From assembly GCA_031402355.1 (NCBI GenBank), contig JANNSG010000127.1:1-13962 (forward strand): a stretch of 13,962 bases of DNA, read 5' to 3'. The position numbers were made by a program, and so were the translations under genes. The notes under the pieces were generated by a model, which was not told the DNA's origin, searched no databases, and saw only the letters and a program-made list of their open reading frames with translations. Origin of the DNA: JACMNW01 sp031402355. Lineage in GTDB: Bacteria > Pseudomonadota > Alphaproteobacteria > Rhodobacterales > Rhodobacteraceae. Each line of letters opens with the position of its first letter. The stretch's first letter is position 1. Shown here piece by piece: positions 6,924 to 13,108 of this stretch.

Positions 6924-7391
6924 GCCTTGCCCCGGCAGCAGCCGTTGCCAAATTGCATGGCCCAAAGGATTCGTCGCGCCAAAGCTCTGTCAAGCATCAT
7001 GTTCGGTTGCGGATGGTGCGGTCCGCTTGCTAGCGTGGTTAGGCGATTCACTTCGTCTAGGGGGGCAATACGCGGTCGCAAGACATAGATCCATTATCCG
7101 GCGCTGCCAGACGCCAAACAACCGATAAGGATATATGAGTTGCGGCTTTGAAACCATTAATGGCGCTTTTCAAAGCGCTGGTTGCTGGTTTTCCAACCGT
7201 CATGGGTCTGCCCTTTGACGTTGGCTGCGTTTTGTCTTTGTGCTGTGACCAATCGATAACCATGCGCCAGCTTGCAAATTGGCGCTGATTGTTGTCGCGG
7301 GCCCCTGGCACGATGCGAAATGTGAAGCGCAGACAGACTTGCGGCAAGATCGGCGCGATTATGTATCGCGTTTGGGGGACAGGCTAAGACA
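6924..7391. other. Intergenic region upstream of dnaA, no gene recognised
   Basis: This stretch of about 470 bases between the rpsT terminator and dnaA contains no protein that looks real: the open frames on both strands are short and have low-complexity or odd composition. I looked for DnaA boxes (TTATCCACA, both strands) and found only poor partial matches such as TTATCCGGC at 7094-7102, so it does not look like an origin. Two GATTC (GANTC) sites lie at 6968-6972 and 7045-7049. A TTGACG at 7215-7220 could be a -35 element, but the bases 15-19 downstream give only a weak -10. TATATG at 7132-7137 has no matching -35. The dnaA Shine-Dalgarno region is GGGGGACAGG at 7374-7383. The nested inverted repeats at 7145-7183 are listed separately. 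Confidence 0.6.
7145..7183. repeat. Nested inverted repeats in the dnaA leader region
   Basis: Three inverted repeats share bases here. GCTTTGAAA (7145-7153) pairs perfectly with TTTCAAAGC (7168-7176). The 10-base palindrome CCATTAATGG (7154-7163) lies in the loop between them. GCGCTTT (7163-7169) pairs with AAAGCGC (7172-7178) and excludes the first pairing. AACCA (7152-7156) can also pair with TGGTT (7179-7183) around the last hairpin. Such alternative folds could be an RNA leader structure or a protein-binding site. It is 209 bases upstream of dnaA. There is no T-run, so a simple terminator is unlikely. The function is unknown. Confidence 0.5.
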
Positions 7392-8759
7392 ATGACGAAC
7401 GAAACTTGGGGACGCGTGCAACAAGAATTGCTCAAGCGTATCGGCAAGAACAACTATGTAACCTGGATCGAGCCTTTGAAGCTGACAAAGCTGAAGAGCG
7501 GTGTTGCCTCTTTCGAAGTGCCGTCGCAATTTCATGGCAATTGGGTTTCCCGCAATTATGCCGATCAGATTCAGGTGCAGATGAACAGTGCGGGGGCGCT
7601 GGTCGAAAGGCTAGAATTCGTAACCGGGCTTGCCGCCTCACCGCCCGCCGCAAAGAAAGTCGCGGGCAAATCGACGGCGCAGGGACTGACAAAACACCGC
7701 GGTGCCCAAGGCGAAGAGATTCTGGGCGCGCCACTTGATGCCCGGTTTACTTTTGATGCTTTCGTTGTCGGCAAACCCAATGAATTGGCCCATGCCGCTG
7801 CCCGCCGTGTGGCCGAAGGCGGCCCGGTCACGTTCAACCCACTGTTTCTTTATGGCGGTGTCGGTTTGGGCAAAACCCATCTGATGCACGCCATCGCGCA
7901 TGAGATTCATGTCCGCCAGCCGAATTTGCGGGTGCTCTATCTGTCTGCCGAACAATTCATGTACCGGTTTGTGCAGGCCCTGCGGGAACGCCAGATCATG
8001 GATTTCAAGGAACTGTTCCGGTCGGTTGATGTGCTGATGGTGGATGATGTGCAATTCATCGCCGGCAAGGATTCCACGCAAGAAGAATTCTTCCACACGT
8101 TCAACGCGCTGGTCGATCAGAACAAGCAGATCGTGATTTCTGCAGACCGCGCTCCGGGTGAGATCAAGGATCTGGAAGAACGGATCAAATCACGCCTGCA
8201 ATGCGGGCTGGTGGTTGATCTGCATCCCACCGATTATGAACTGCGCCTTGGCATCATGCAGGCGAAGGCCGATGTGTTCCGCCAGCAGTATCGCGGTCTT
8301 GTTCTGGCGGACGGAGTGGTTGAATTTTTGGCTCACCGCATCACCACCAATGTGCGGGTGCTGGAAGGCGCGCTGATGCGGCTTTTCGCCTTTGCCAGCC
8401 TTGTTGGTCGTGAAATCACGCTTGATCTGGCGCAAGATTGCCTTGCCGATATTCTGCGCGCCTCTGATCGCAAGGTCACGATCGAGGAAATTCAGCGCAA
8501 GGTTGCGGAACATTACAACGTCCGCCTGTCAGACATGATCGGCCCCAAGCGCGTGCGCACCATCGCGCGGCCGCGGCAGATTGCAATGTATCTGTCCAAA
8601 CAACTGACCCCACGGTCCTTGCCCGAAATTGGCCGCCGCTTTGGCGGGCGCGATCACACCACCATCATGCACGGTGTGCGCAAGATCGAAGAACTGATGT
8701 CGACCGACAGCCAACTGTCCGACGATCTGCAATTGCTTCGCCGGTTGTTGCAGGGCTAA
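7392..8759 (+). CDS. dnaA: Chromosomal replication initiator protein DnaA
   Basis: DnaA binds DnaA boxes at the origin as an ATP-loaded oligomer, melts the DNA and loads the helicase; it also acts as a transcription factor. The 455-residue protein has the full domain order. Domain I (about 1-80) starts TWGRVQQELLKRIGKNNYVTWIEPL. A short variable linker rich in Ala, Lys and Gly follows (about 80-115). The AAA+ domain has Walker A GGVGLGKT (155-162), Walker B LMVDDVQF (215-222) and the sensor segment VISADRAPGEIKDLEERIKSRL. Domain IV carries the DNA-binding signature GGRDHTTIMHGVRKI (418-432). The ATG at 7392 follows GGGGGACAGG at a good spacing. Unlike the usual dnaA-dnaN arrangement, the next gene is on the opposite strand and its 3' end overlaps the dnaA stop by four bases, so dnaA cannot share a simple operon with dnaN. 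Confidence 0.98.
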   Translation: MTNETWGRVQQELLKRIGKNNYVTWIEPLKLTKLKSGVASFEVPSQFHGNWVSRNYADQIQVQMNSAGALVERLEFVTGLAASPPAAKKVAGKSTAQGLTKHRGAQGEEILGAPLDARFTFDAFVVGKPNELAHAAARRVAEGGPVTFNPLFLYGGVGLGKTHLMHAIAHEIHVRQPNLRVLYLSAEQFMYRFVQALRERQIMDFKELFRSVDVLMVDDVQFIAGKDSTQEEFFHTFNALVDQNKQIVISADRAPGEIKDLEERIKSRLQCGLVVDLHPTDYELRLGIMQAKADVFRQQYRGLVLADGVVEFLAHRITTNVRVLEGALMRLFAFASLVGREITLDLAQDCLADILRASDRKVTIEEIQRKVAEHYNVRLSDMIGPKRVRTIARPRQIAMYLSKQLTPRSLPEIGRRFGGRDHTTIMHGVRKIEELMSTDSQLSDDLQLLRRLLQG

Positions 8760-9940
8760 GACGTCCGGTTTTGCCCTATCGTCAAGGTCTCAACCGACAG
8801 AACCGTCGGCAAATGCCGCGCAACTTCGGCCCAGCGATCACCTTCATCCACGCTGGCAAAAATCGACCCGGAATTGGTGCCAAAATAAACTCCGGTCGAT
8901 TTTTCGCGGTCCACCGCCATGGATTGGCGCAGAACGGTAAAAAAGCAGTCGCGGTCAGGAAGGCCGTTCTGCAGGGATTCCCACGTCGAGCCGCCATTGC
9001 GCGACCGCCATATCGCGGCGGACGCGCCGGGCGGAAAGCGGCCTTGCGTGTCACCGTTCAGGGGAAACACCCAGACGGTATTTGGGTCTGCCGGATGAAC
9101 CGCAATCGGAAACCCGAAGTTTGACGGCAGACCCGCTGTTGCGTCTTCCCAGCTGCGCCCGCCGTCGGGGCTGCGAAACACGCCGTGATGGTTTTGTTGG
9201 TACATGAGGTCGGATGCGCCAGCCGGGGCGCGCACGATATTGTGCACGCAAAGGCCTGTTTCATGCCCGCCCCCCGCGCCTTGCGGTGCGGCATGGGCGT
9301 GATCATGGTCGTGCCCGATATTAGACATGCGGTTGCGCTTGTCCCAGGATTTGCCACCATCTTCGGTGGCAAAGACCCCGGCGGCGGAAATACCGACCCA
9401 AAGCTTGGCCGGGTCGCCTGGATCGGCGACTATGCTGTGCAAAGTCAGCCCGGCCCCGCCTGGCTCCCAACTATCGCGCGACGGATGATCGGATAGCGCT
9501 TGAACCCGCTCCCAGGTCACCCCCTGATCCGTGCTGGAAAACAGTGTCGCAGGCTTTGCCCCCGCATAGAGCGTGTCGCCAGAAAGGCCGAGCGACCAAA
9601 GCGCCGTAATATCGCCCGTATAGGGCGCAGGCGGCGATGCAGTCATCCCCAGATAGGCCGCTGTCGCGGGGTCATTGGCTAGCCATTCATCCATCTTTCC
9701 GTTGGAAAGCTGCGACAGAGACCAGTTTTCCCCACCATCATCCGACCGCCAGACCCCAGCCCCCTGCCAATCACCGCCGCCAGCGGCCCAGATCATGCCG
9801 GTTTTCGCATCACCTACCACATGGTTGATCGGCCAACCGCCACAGAACGGCCCGCGCACGGCCCACTTGCTGCGGCCTGCCGTGCCATCAATCAGAAACA
9901 CACCTTTGGTCGTGCCGACCAGGATGGTTACATCAGCCAT
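8756..9940 (-). CDS. Asp-box (BNR) repeat beta-propeller protein, sialidase-like fold
   Basis: The function is unknown. The 394-residue protein contains six Asp-box motifs of the form S/T-x-D/N-x-G-x-x-W: at 66-73, 136-143, 192-199, 257-264, 313-320 and 363-370. Their 46-70 residue spacing fits a beta-propeller of the BNR/sortilin/sialidase type. Databases often name such proteins exo-alpha-sialidase or glycosyl hydrolase, but I see no convincing sialidase catalytic triad, so the enzymatic name is not supported. There is no signal peptide or membrane helix, which implies a cytoplasmic location. An insert between blades is rich in His and Asp (H210, H212, H214, H216, D211, D213, H226, H233) and could bind metal. 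The ATG at 9940 follows AGGAG at good spacing. The gene runs antisense between dnaA and dnaN, overlaps the end of dnaA by four bases, and is divergent from dnaN. Confidence 0.85.
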   Translation of the reverse strand: MADVTILVGTTKGVFLIDGTAGRSKWAVRGPFCGGWPINHVVGDAKTGMIWAAGGGDWQGAGVWRSDDGGENWSLSQLSNGKMDEWLANDPATAAYLGMTASPPAPYTGDITALWSLGLSGDTLYAGAKPATLFSSTDQGVTWERVQALSDHPSRDSWEPGGAGLTLHSIVADPGDPAKLWVGISAAGVFATEDGGKSWDKRNRMSNIGHDHDHAHAAPQGAGGGHETGLCVHNIVRAPAGASDLMYQQNHHGVFRSPDGGRSWEDATAGLPSNFGFPIAVHPADPNTVWVFPLNGDTQGRFPPGASAAIWRSRNGGSTWESLQNGLPDRDCFFTVLRQSMAVDREKSTGVYFGTNSGSIFASVDEGDRWAEVARHLPTVLSVETLTIGQNRTS

Positions 9941-9974
9941 GATATCATCTCCTCTGAATGCCGCCCCACGCTAT

Positions 9975-9998
9975 CACAGCCGCTGTGCCAATTTGGCA
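9975..9998. promoter_or_regulatory. Two overlapping palindromes between the propeller gene and dnaN
   Basis: CACAGC-C-GCTGTG (9975-9987) and TGCCAA-T-TTGGCA (9986-9998) are each perfect 6-bp inverted repeats around one central base, and they overlap by two bases. They lie 35-58 bases upstream of the propeller gene start, where its core promoter should be, and 118 bases or more upstream of dnaN. The symmetry suits a dimeric repressor operator. No regulator in the window is an obvious partner. Confidence 0.4.
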
Positions 9999-10115
9999 GA
10001 AATTTCAACATCTGTTGCCGCAATCGGAACGGGCGCGGTGCAAACCCCTTGTGAAAGCCGCGGATTCCGCTAATTTCTACGTCCCGCACGGGGCCTTGGG
10101 TTGGGAGAATTGACT

Positions 10116-11234
10116 ATGAAAATCAGCATCGAACGCGGCACGCTGCTTAAAGCGTTAAGTCAGGCCCAATCCGTTGTGGAACGCCGCAACACAATTCCGA
10201 TCCTTGCCAACGTGCTGATCGAGGCAGACGGTGCGCAGGTCAGTTTCCGCGCCACGGATCTGGATATCGAGGTGGTAGACCGCGCCCCCGCCATGGTGGA
10301 GCGTCCCGGTGCCACCACAGTTTCCGCCGTGATGCTGCACGAAATCATTCGCAAACTTCCCGACGGGGCCTTGGTCAACCTGACCGAAGACAGCGCCACA
10401 GGCCGACTGACCATCGCCGCCGGACGGTCCACCTTTAGCTTGGCCACCCTGCCGCGCGAAGATTTCCCAGTGATGGCAACATCCGAATATGCCTGCAATT
10501 TTTCGGCACCCGCCCCGGTGCTGCGCCGCCTGTTTGACAAGGCGAAATTCGCCATTTCCACTGAGGAAACCCGGTATTACCTGAACGGCGTCTATATGCA
10601 TGTAGCCACGGGTGATACCGGCCCGGTGCTGCGCTGTGTGGCGACCGATGGCCACCGATTGGCACGCATTGATGCGCCTTTGCCGGAAAACGCGGCCTCC
10701 ATGGCTGGCGTGATCGTGCCGCGCAAAACCGTTGGCGAATTGCGCAAACTGCTGGATGATGATGAAGCGACGATCGCGGTTTCTGTGTCCGAAACCAAGG
10801 TGCGCTTTGCCACCCCGATGGTGACGCTGACCTCAAAGGTCATTGACGGCACATTCCCCGATTACACCCGTGTCATCCCAACCGGGAACACGCGGCGGCT
10901 GGAAGTGGACGCATCGGAATTTGCCAAAGCTGTGGACCGGGTGGCAACTGTATCATCTGAGCGGTCGCGCGCGGTCAAACTCAGCTTGGATGAAGACCGT
11001 CTAATATTGTCGGTCAACGCACCGGATTCTGGGGCTGCCGAAGAAGAACTGGCCGTGGCTTACGCGGATGAGCGGTTGGAAATTGGCTTTAATGCCAAAT
11101 ACCTGCTGGAAATCGCCAGCCAAGTAGACCGCGAAAATGCGGTGTTTATGTTCAATTCGTCAGGCGATCCGACCCTGATGCGCGAAGGCAATGATATGTC
11201 GGCGGTTTACGTCGTCATGCCAATGCGCGTGTGA
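10116..11234 (+). CDS. dnaN: DNA polymerase III beta subunit (sliding clamp)
   Basis: The beta clamp is a ring-shaped dimer that holds DNA polymerase III and other DNA enzymes on the template. The 372-residue protein starts MKISIERGTLLKALSQAQSVVERRNTIPIL and has the clamp landmarks RATDLDIEV, ATDGHRLA (176-183), VSSERSRAVKLSL and the C-terminal YVVMPMRV, so all three clamp domains are present. The ATG at 10116 is selected because GGGAG (10103-10107) lies at the right distance; the in-frame TTG at 10101 would add MGELT, which is not a family feature. Because the upstream gene is divergent, dnaN needs a promoter in the 175-bp spacer. The best candidate, TTGTGA (10049-10054) with TAATTT (10071-10076), is weak and has a GATTC in its spacer. 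recF follows after a GC-rich hairpin. Confidence 0.97.
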   Translation: MKISIERGTLLKALSQAQSVVERRNTIPILANVLIEADGAQVSFRATDLDIEVVDRAPAMVERPGATTVSAVMLHEIIRKLPDGALVNLTEDSATGRLTIAAGRSTFSLATLPREDFPVMATSEYACNFSAPAPVLRRLFDKAKFAISTEETRYYLNGVYMHVATGDTGPVLRCVATDGHRLARIDAPLPENAASMAGVIVPRKTVGELRKLLDDDEATIAVSVSETKVRFATPMVTLTSKVIDGTFPDYTRVIPTGNTRRLEVDASEFAKAVDRVATVSSERSRAVKLSLDEDRLILSVNAPDSGAAEEELAVAYADERLEIGFNAKYLLEIASQVDRENAVFMFNSSGDPTLMREGNDMSAVYVVMPMRV

Positions 11235-11241
11235 CAACCAG

Positions 11242-11275
11242 CCGGGGGCCAGCCCCCGGAGCCCCCGGGATATTT
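11242..11275 (+). terminator. GC-rich alternative hairpin between dnaN and recF
   Basis: The left arm CCGGGGGC (11242-11249) is perfectly complementary to two right arms, GCCCCCGG at 11252-11259 and again at 11261-11268, nine bases apart. The second pairing ends two bases before TATTT (11271-11275), which makes a plausible partial intrinsic terminator or attenuator. The first gives a tighter hairpin with no T-run next to it. It begins eight bases after the dnaN stop. A repeat-family element is an alternative reading. Confidence 0.5.
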
Positions 11276-11301
11276 AGACCAAGATGAAAGGCCAGTAAAG
11301 T

Positions 11302-12411
11302 TTGGCTGGGCTTGCAATCACGACGCTAACGCTTTCGCATTTCCGCAGCCACCGTGCGGCGCGGCTGGCCTTTGATGGGCGGCCTGTGGCGATTGTAGGG
11401 GCGAATGGTGCGGGCAAAACCAATATTCTGGAGGCGATTTCGCTGTTGTCGCCCGGTCGCGGTTTGCGCCGTGCAGCGGCAGATGAAATGGCGCGCAAGC
11501 CCGAGGCGTTGGGGTGGAAGATCACCGCCGATGTACAGGGGCTGGGAACCGCACATCAGATTGAAACCTGGGCCAAACCGGGTGAGGGGCGGCAAGTGTT
11601 GATCGACGGCAAAACTGCCACCCAAGTGAGCCTGGCCCGAATTCTGCGCATGGTCTGGCTGGTGCCGGTGATGGACCGTTTGTGGATTGAGGCGGCAGAG
11701 GGCCGCCGTCGGTTTCTGGACCGCATGACACTGAGTTTTGCGCCCGACCATGCCGACGCGGTGCTGACCTACGAAAAGGCGATGCGGGATCGCAACCGTC
11801 TGTTGAAAGATCAAATCACCGATGCACATTGGTATGGCGCGCTGGAAGGTCAGATGGCGCTGGCCGGGGCGCAGATCATGAACAACCGGGATGCTGCAAT
11901 GGCGCGTTTGACCCTTGCGCAGGTGGGCGCAGAGACTGCCTTTCCGCAAGCCGATTTGGCGCTGACCGGCCCGGAGGGCGAAGATGCCGTTGCCGCCGCC
12001 AATCTGGCACAGGCCATGTCCGACAACCGCCGCCGTGATATCGCCGCAGGACGCACCCTTATTGGCCCGCACCGCGCCGATTTGGCCGCTGTCTATGCCG
12101 CCAAAGCGATGCCCGCCGATCAATGTTCGACGGGCGAACAAAAGGCGCTGCTGATCAGCCTGATCCTCGCCAATGCCCGTGCATTGGCGGCCGATCTTGG
12201 CACAGCACCTATCTTGCTGTTGGATGAGGTGGCCGCCCATTTGGACGGCGCTCGCCGCGCCGCGCTTTATGACGAGCTTTGCCGCCTTGGCGCGCAGGCC
12301 ATCATGACAGGCACAGGGCCGGAGTTGTTCGACAGCCTTGGCCCACGTGCGCAAGCCTTTGACGTGACCGATACGCAAGGTCAGTCGCATATTGAAAGCA
12401 TTTCCCTATGA
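11302..12411 (+). CDS. recF: DNA replication and repair protein RecF
   Basis: RecF is an SMC-like ATPase that, with RecO and RecR, loads RecA onto single-stranded gaps during repair and fork restart. The 369-residue protein has Walker A GANGAGKT (33-40), the following NILEAISLLSPGRGLRRA typical of RecF, the ABC-type signature STGEQKA (276-282) and Walker B ILLLDEVAAHLDGARR (304-319). The start is taken as TTG at 11302: an in-frame TAA at 11296 excludes anything further upstream, and AAAGG (11287-11291) provides a Shine-Dalgarno sequence. A TTG start behind a GC-rich hairpin suggests low expression, which suits RecF. Its stop overlaps the ATG of the next gene as ATGA. Confidence 0.95.
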   Translation: MAGLAITTLTLSHFRSHRAARLAFDGRPVAIVGANGAGKTNILEAISLLSPGRGLRRAAADEMARKPEALGWKITADVQGLGTAHQIETWAKPGEGRQVLIDGKTATQVSLARILRMVWLVPVMDRLWIEAAEGRRRFLDRMTLSFAPDHADAVLTYEKAMRDRNRLLKDQITDAHWYGALEGQMALAGAQIMNNRDAAMARLTLAQVGAETAFPQADLALTGPEGEDAVAAANLAQAMSDNRRRDIAAGRTLIGPHRADLAAVYAAKAMPADQCSTGEQKALLISLILANARALAADLGTAPILLLDEVAAHLDGARRAALYDELCRLGAQAIMTGTGPELFDSLGPRAQAFDVTDTQGQSHIESISL

Positions 12412-13028
12412 CAATATCCTTCACCGACCTGTCGTTTTACGCAGGCGCCCTGTTGGTGCTGTTCGCCACCCCCGGCCCGGTTTGGGTAGCCCTGCTTGCG
12501 CGCGCGATGTCCGGCGGGTTCAGCGCCGCATGGCCCTTGGCCGTCGGTGTTACCATTGGCGATGCGCTTTGGCCGCTGGTTGCGATTTACGGGCTGACAT
12601 GGATCGTCGCCCAGTTTTCCGGCTTCATGATGGTGATGCAATGGGTCGCCGCAGCCACCTTTGTTGTCATGGGTGCCCTTCTTATTCGCAATGCGGACCG
12701 CGGCATTTCATCCGACAACCGGCTGACCAAACCAGGCCTTTGGGCGGGCTTTGCGACCGGGGTTGCCGTGGTAATAGCAAACCCGAAGGCCATTCTTTTC
12801 TATATGGGTGTGCTGCCCGGTTTCTTTGATCTGCGGGGCGTCACAGCACTTGATATTACCGCCATCATCGCGCTGTCGGTTGCCATTCCGCTGGCCGGAA
12901 ATCTGGCTTTGGCGGCGTCCATTGACCGCGCGCGCAGGCTGCTTGCCTCGCCCGCCGCACTGCGCCGGACGAACAGAATCGCGGGTGGGTTGATGATCGC
13001 CGTCGGTGTGGTCATTGGTCTGTCATAA
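12408..13028 (+). CDS. LysE/RhtB family amino-acid exporter
   Basis: Members of the LysE/RhtB superfamily export amino acids such as lysine, threonine or homoserine lactone from the cytoplasm. The 206-residue protein is almost entirely hydrophobic, with five or six membrane helices (about 8-30, 42-65, 70-93, 110-130, 148-172 and 189-205). The family's first-helix motif FATPGPVWVALLARAMSGG lies at 19-37 and the loop ANPKAILFYMGVLPGFF at 124-140. The substrate cannot be read from sequence. The ATG at 12408 overlaps the recF TGA in an ATGA junction, a classic sign of translational coupling. The gene lies between recF and gyrB, where an exporter is not usual, and no functional link to DNA repair is evident. 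Confidence 0.9.
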   Translation: MTISFTDLSFYAGALLVLFATPGPVWVALLARAMSGGFSAAWPLAVGVTIGDALWPLVAIYGLTWIVAQFSGFMMVMQWVAAATFVVMGALLIRNADRGISSDNRLTKPGLWAGFATGVAVVIANPKAILFYMGVLPGFFDLRGVTALDITAIIALSVAIPLAGNLALAASIDRARRLLASPAALRRTNRIAGGLMIAVGVVIGLS

Positions 13029-13051
13029 CCGCTAAATCTTGTGTCATCCGC

Positions 13052-13080
13052 GTGACAATCCCCCCTGAAACCGCTATAAG
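13052..13080 (+). promoter_or_regulatory. Sigma-70 type promoter of gyrB
   Basis: GTGACA (13052-13057) and TATAAG (13075-13080) are separated by 17 bases, each with five of six consensus bases. Transcription should start near 13087, giving a short leader of about 22 bases. An inverted pair TGTCA (13042-13046) and TGACA (13053-13057) overlaps the -35 element. Confidence 0.72.
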
Positions 13081-13108
13081 TGGCGGGCAATACAAGGGTT
13101 CTGTCCAC

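Noticed and set aside
7088..7130. TTATCC and GATAAGG near 7094-7129 as possible DnaA boxes.
   Set aside because: Matches to TTATCCACA are six of nine or fewer and there is no cluster, so they do not support an origin.
7057..7347. A 96-codon minus-strand frame in the gap before dnaA.
   Set aside because: The predicted protein has no recognisable domain or motif, there is no good ribosome-binding site, and it lies across the inverted-repeat region; open frames of this length are common by chance at this G+C.
8751..8777. AGGGC (8752-8756) and GCCCT as a possible bidirectional terminator at the dnaA/propeller-gene junction.
   Set aside because: The stem is only five pairs with a long loop and no T-run on either strand.
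8756..9940. Calling the Asp-box protein an exo-alpha-sialidase.
   Set aside because: Asp boxes are structural and occur in many non-enzymes; no sialidase catalytic residues or secretion signal could be recognised.
11326..12390. A 354-codon minus-strand frame opposite recF.
   Set aside because: It is a shadow of recF; the + strand product has all RecF motifs, and the minus-strand translation is rich in Cys, His and Arg with no recognisable family.
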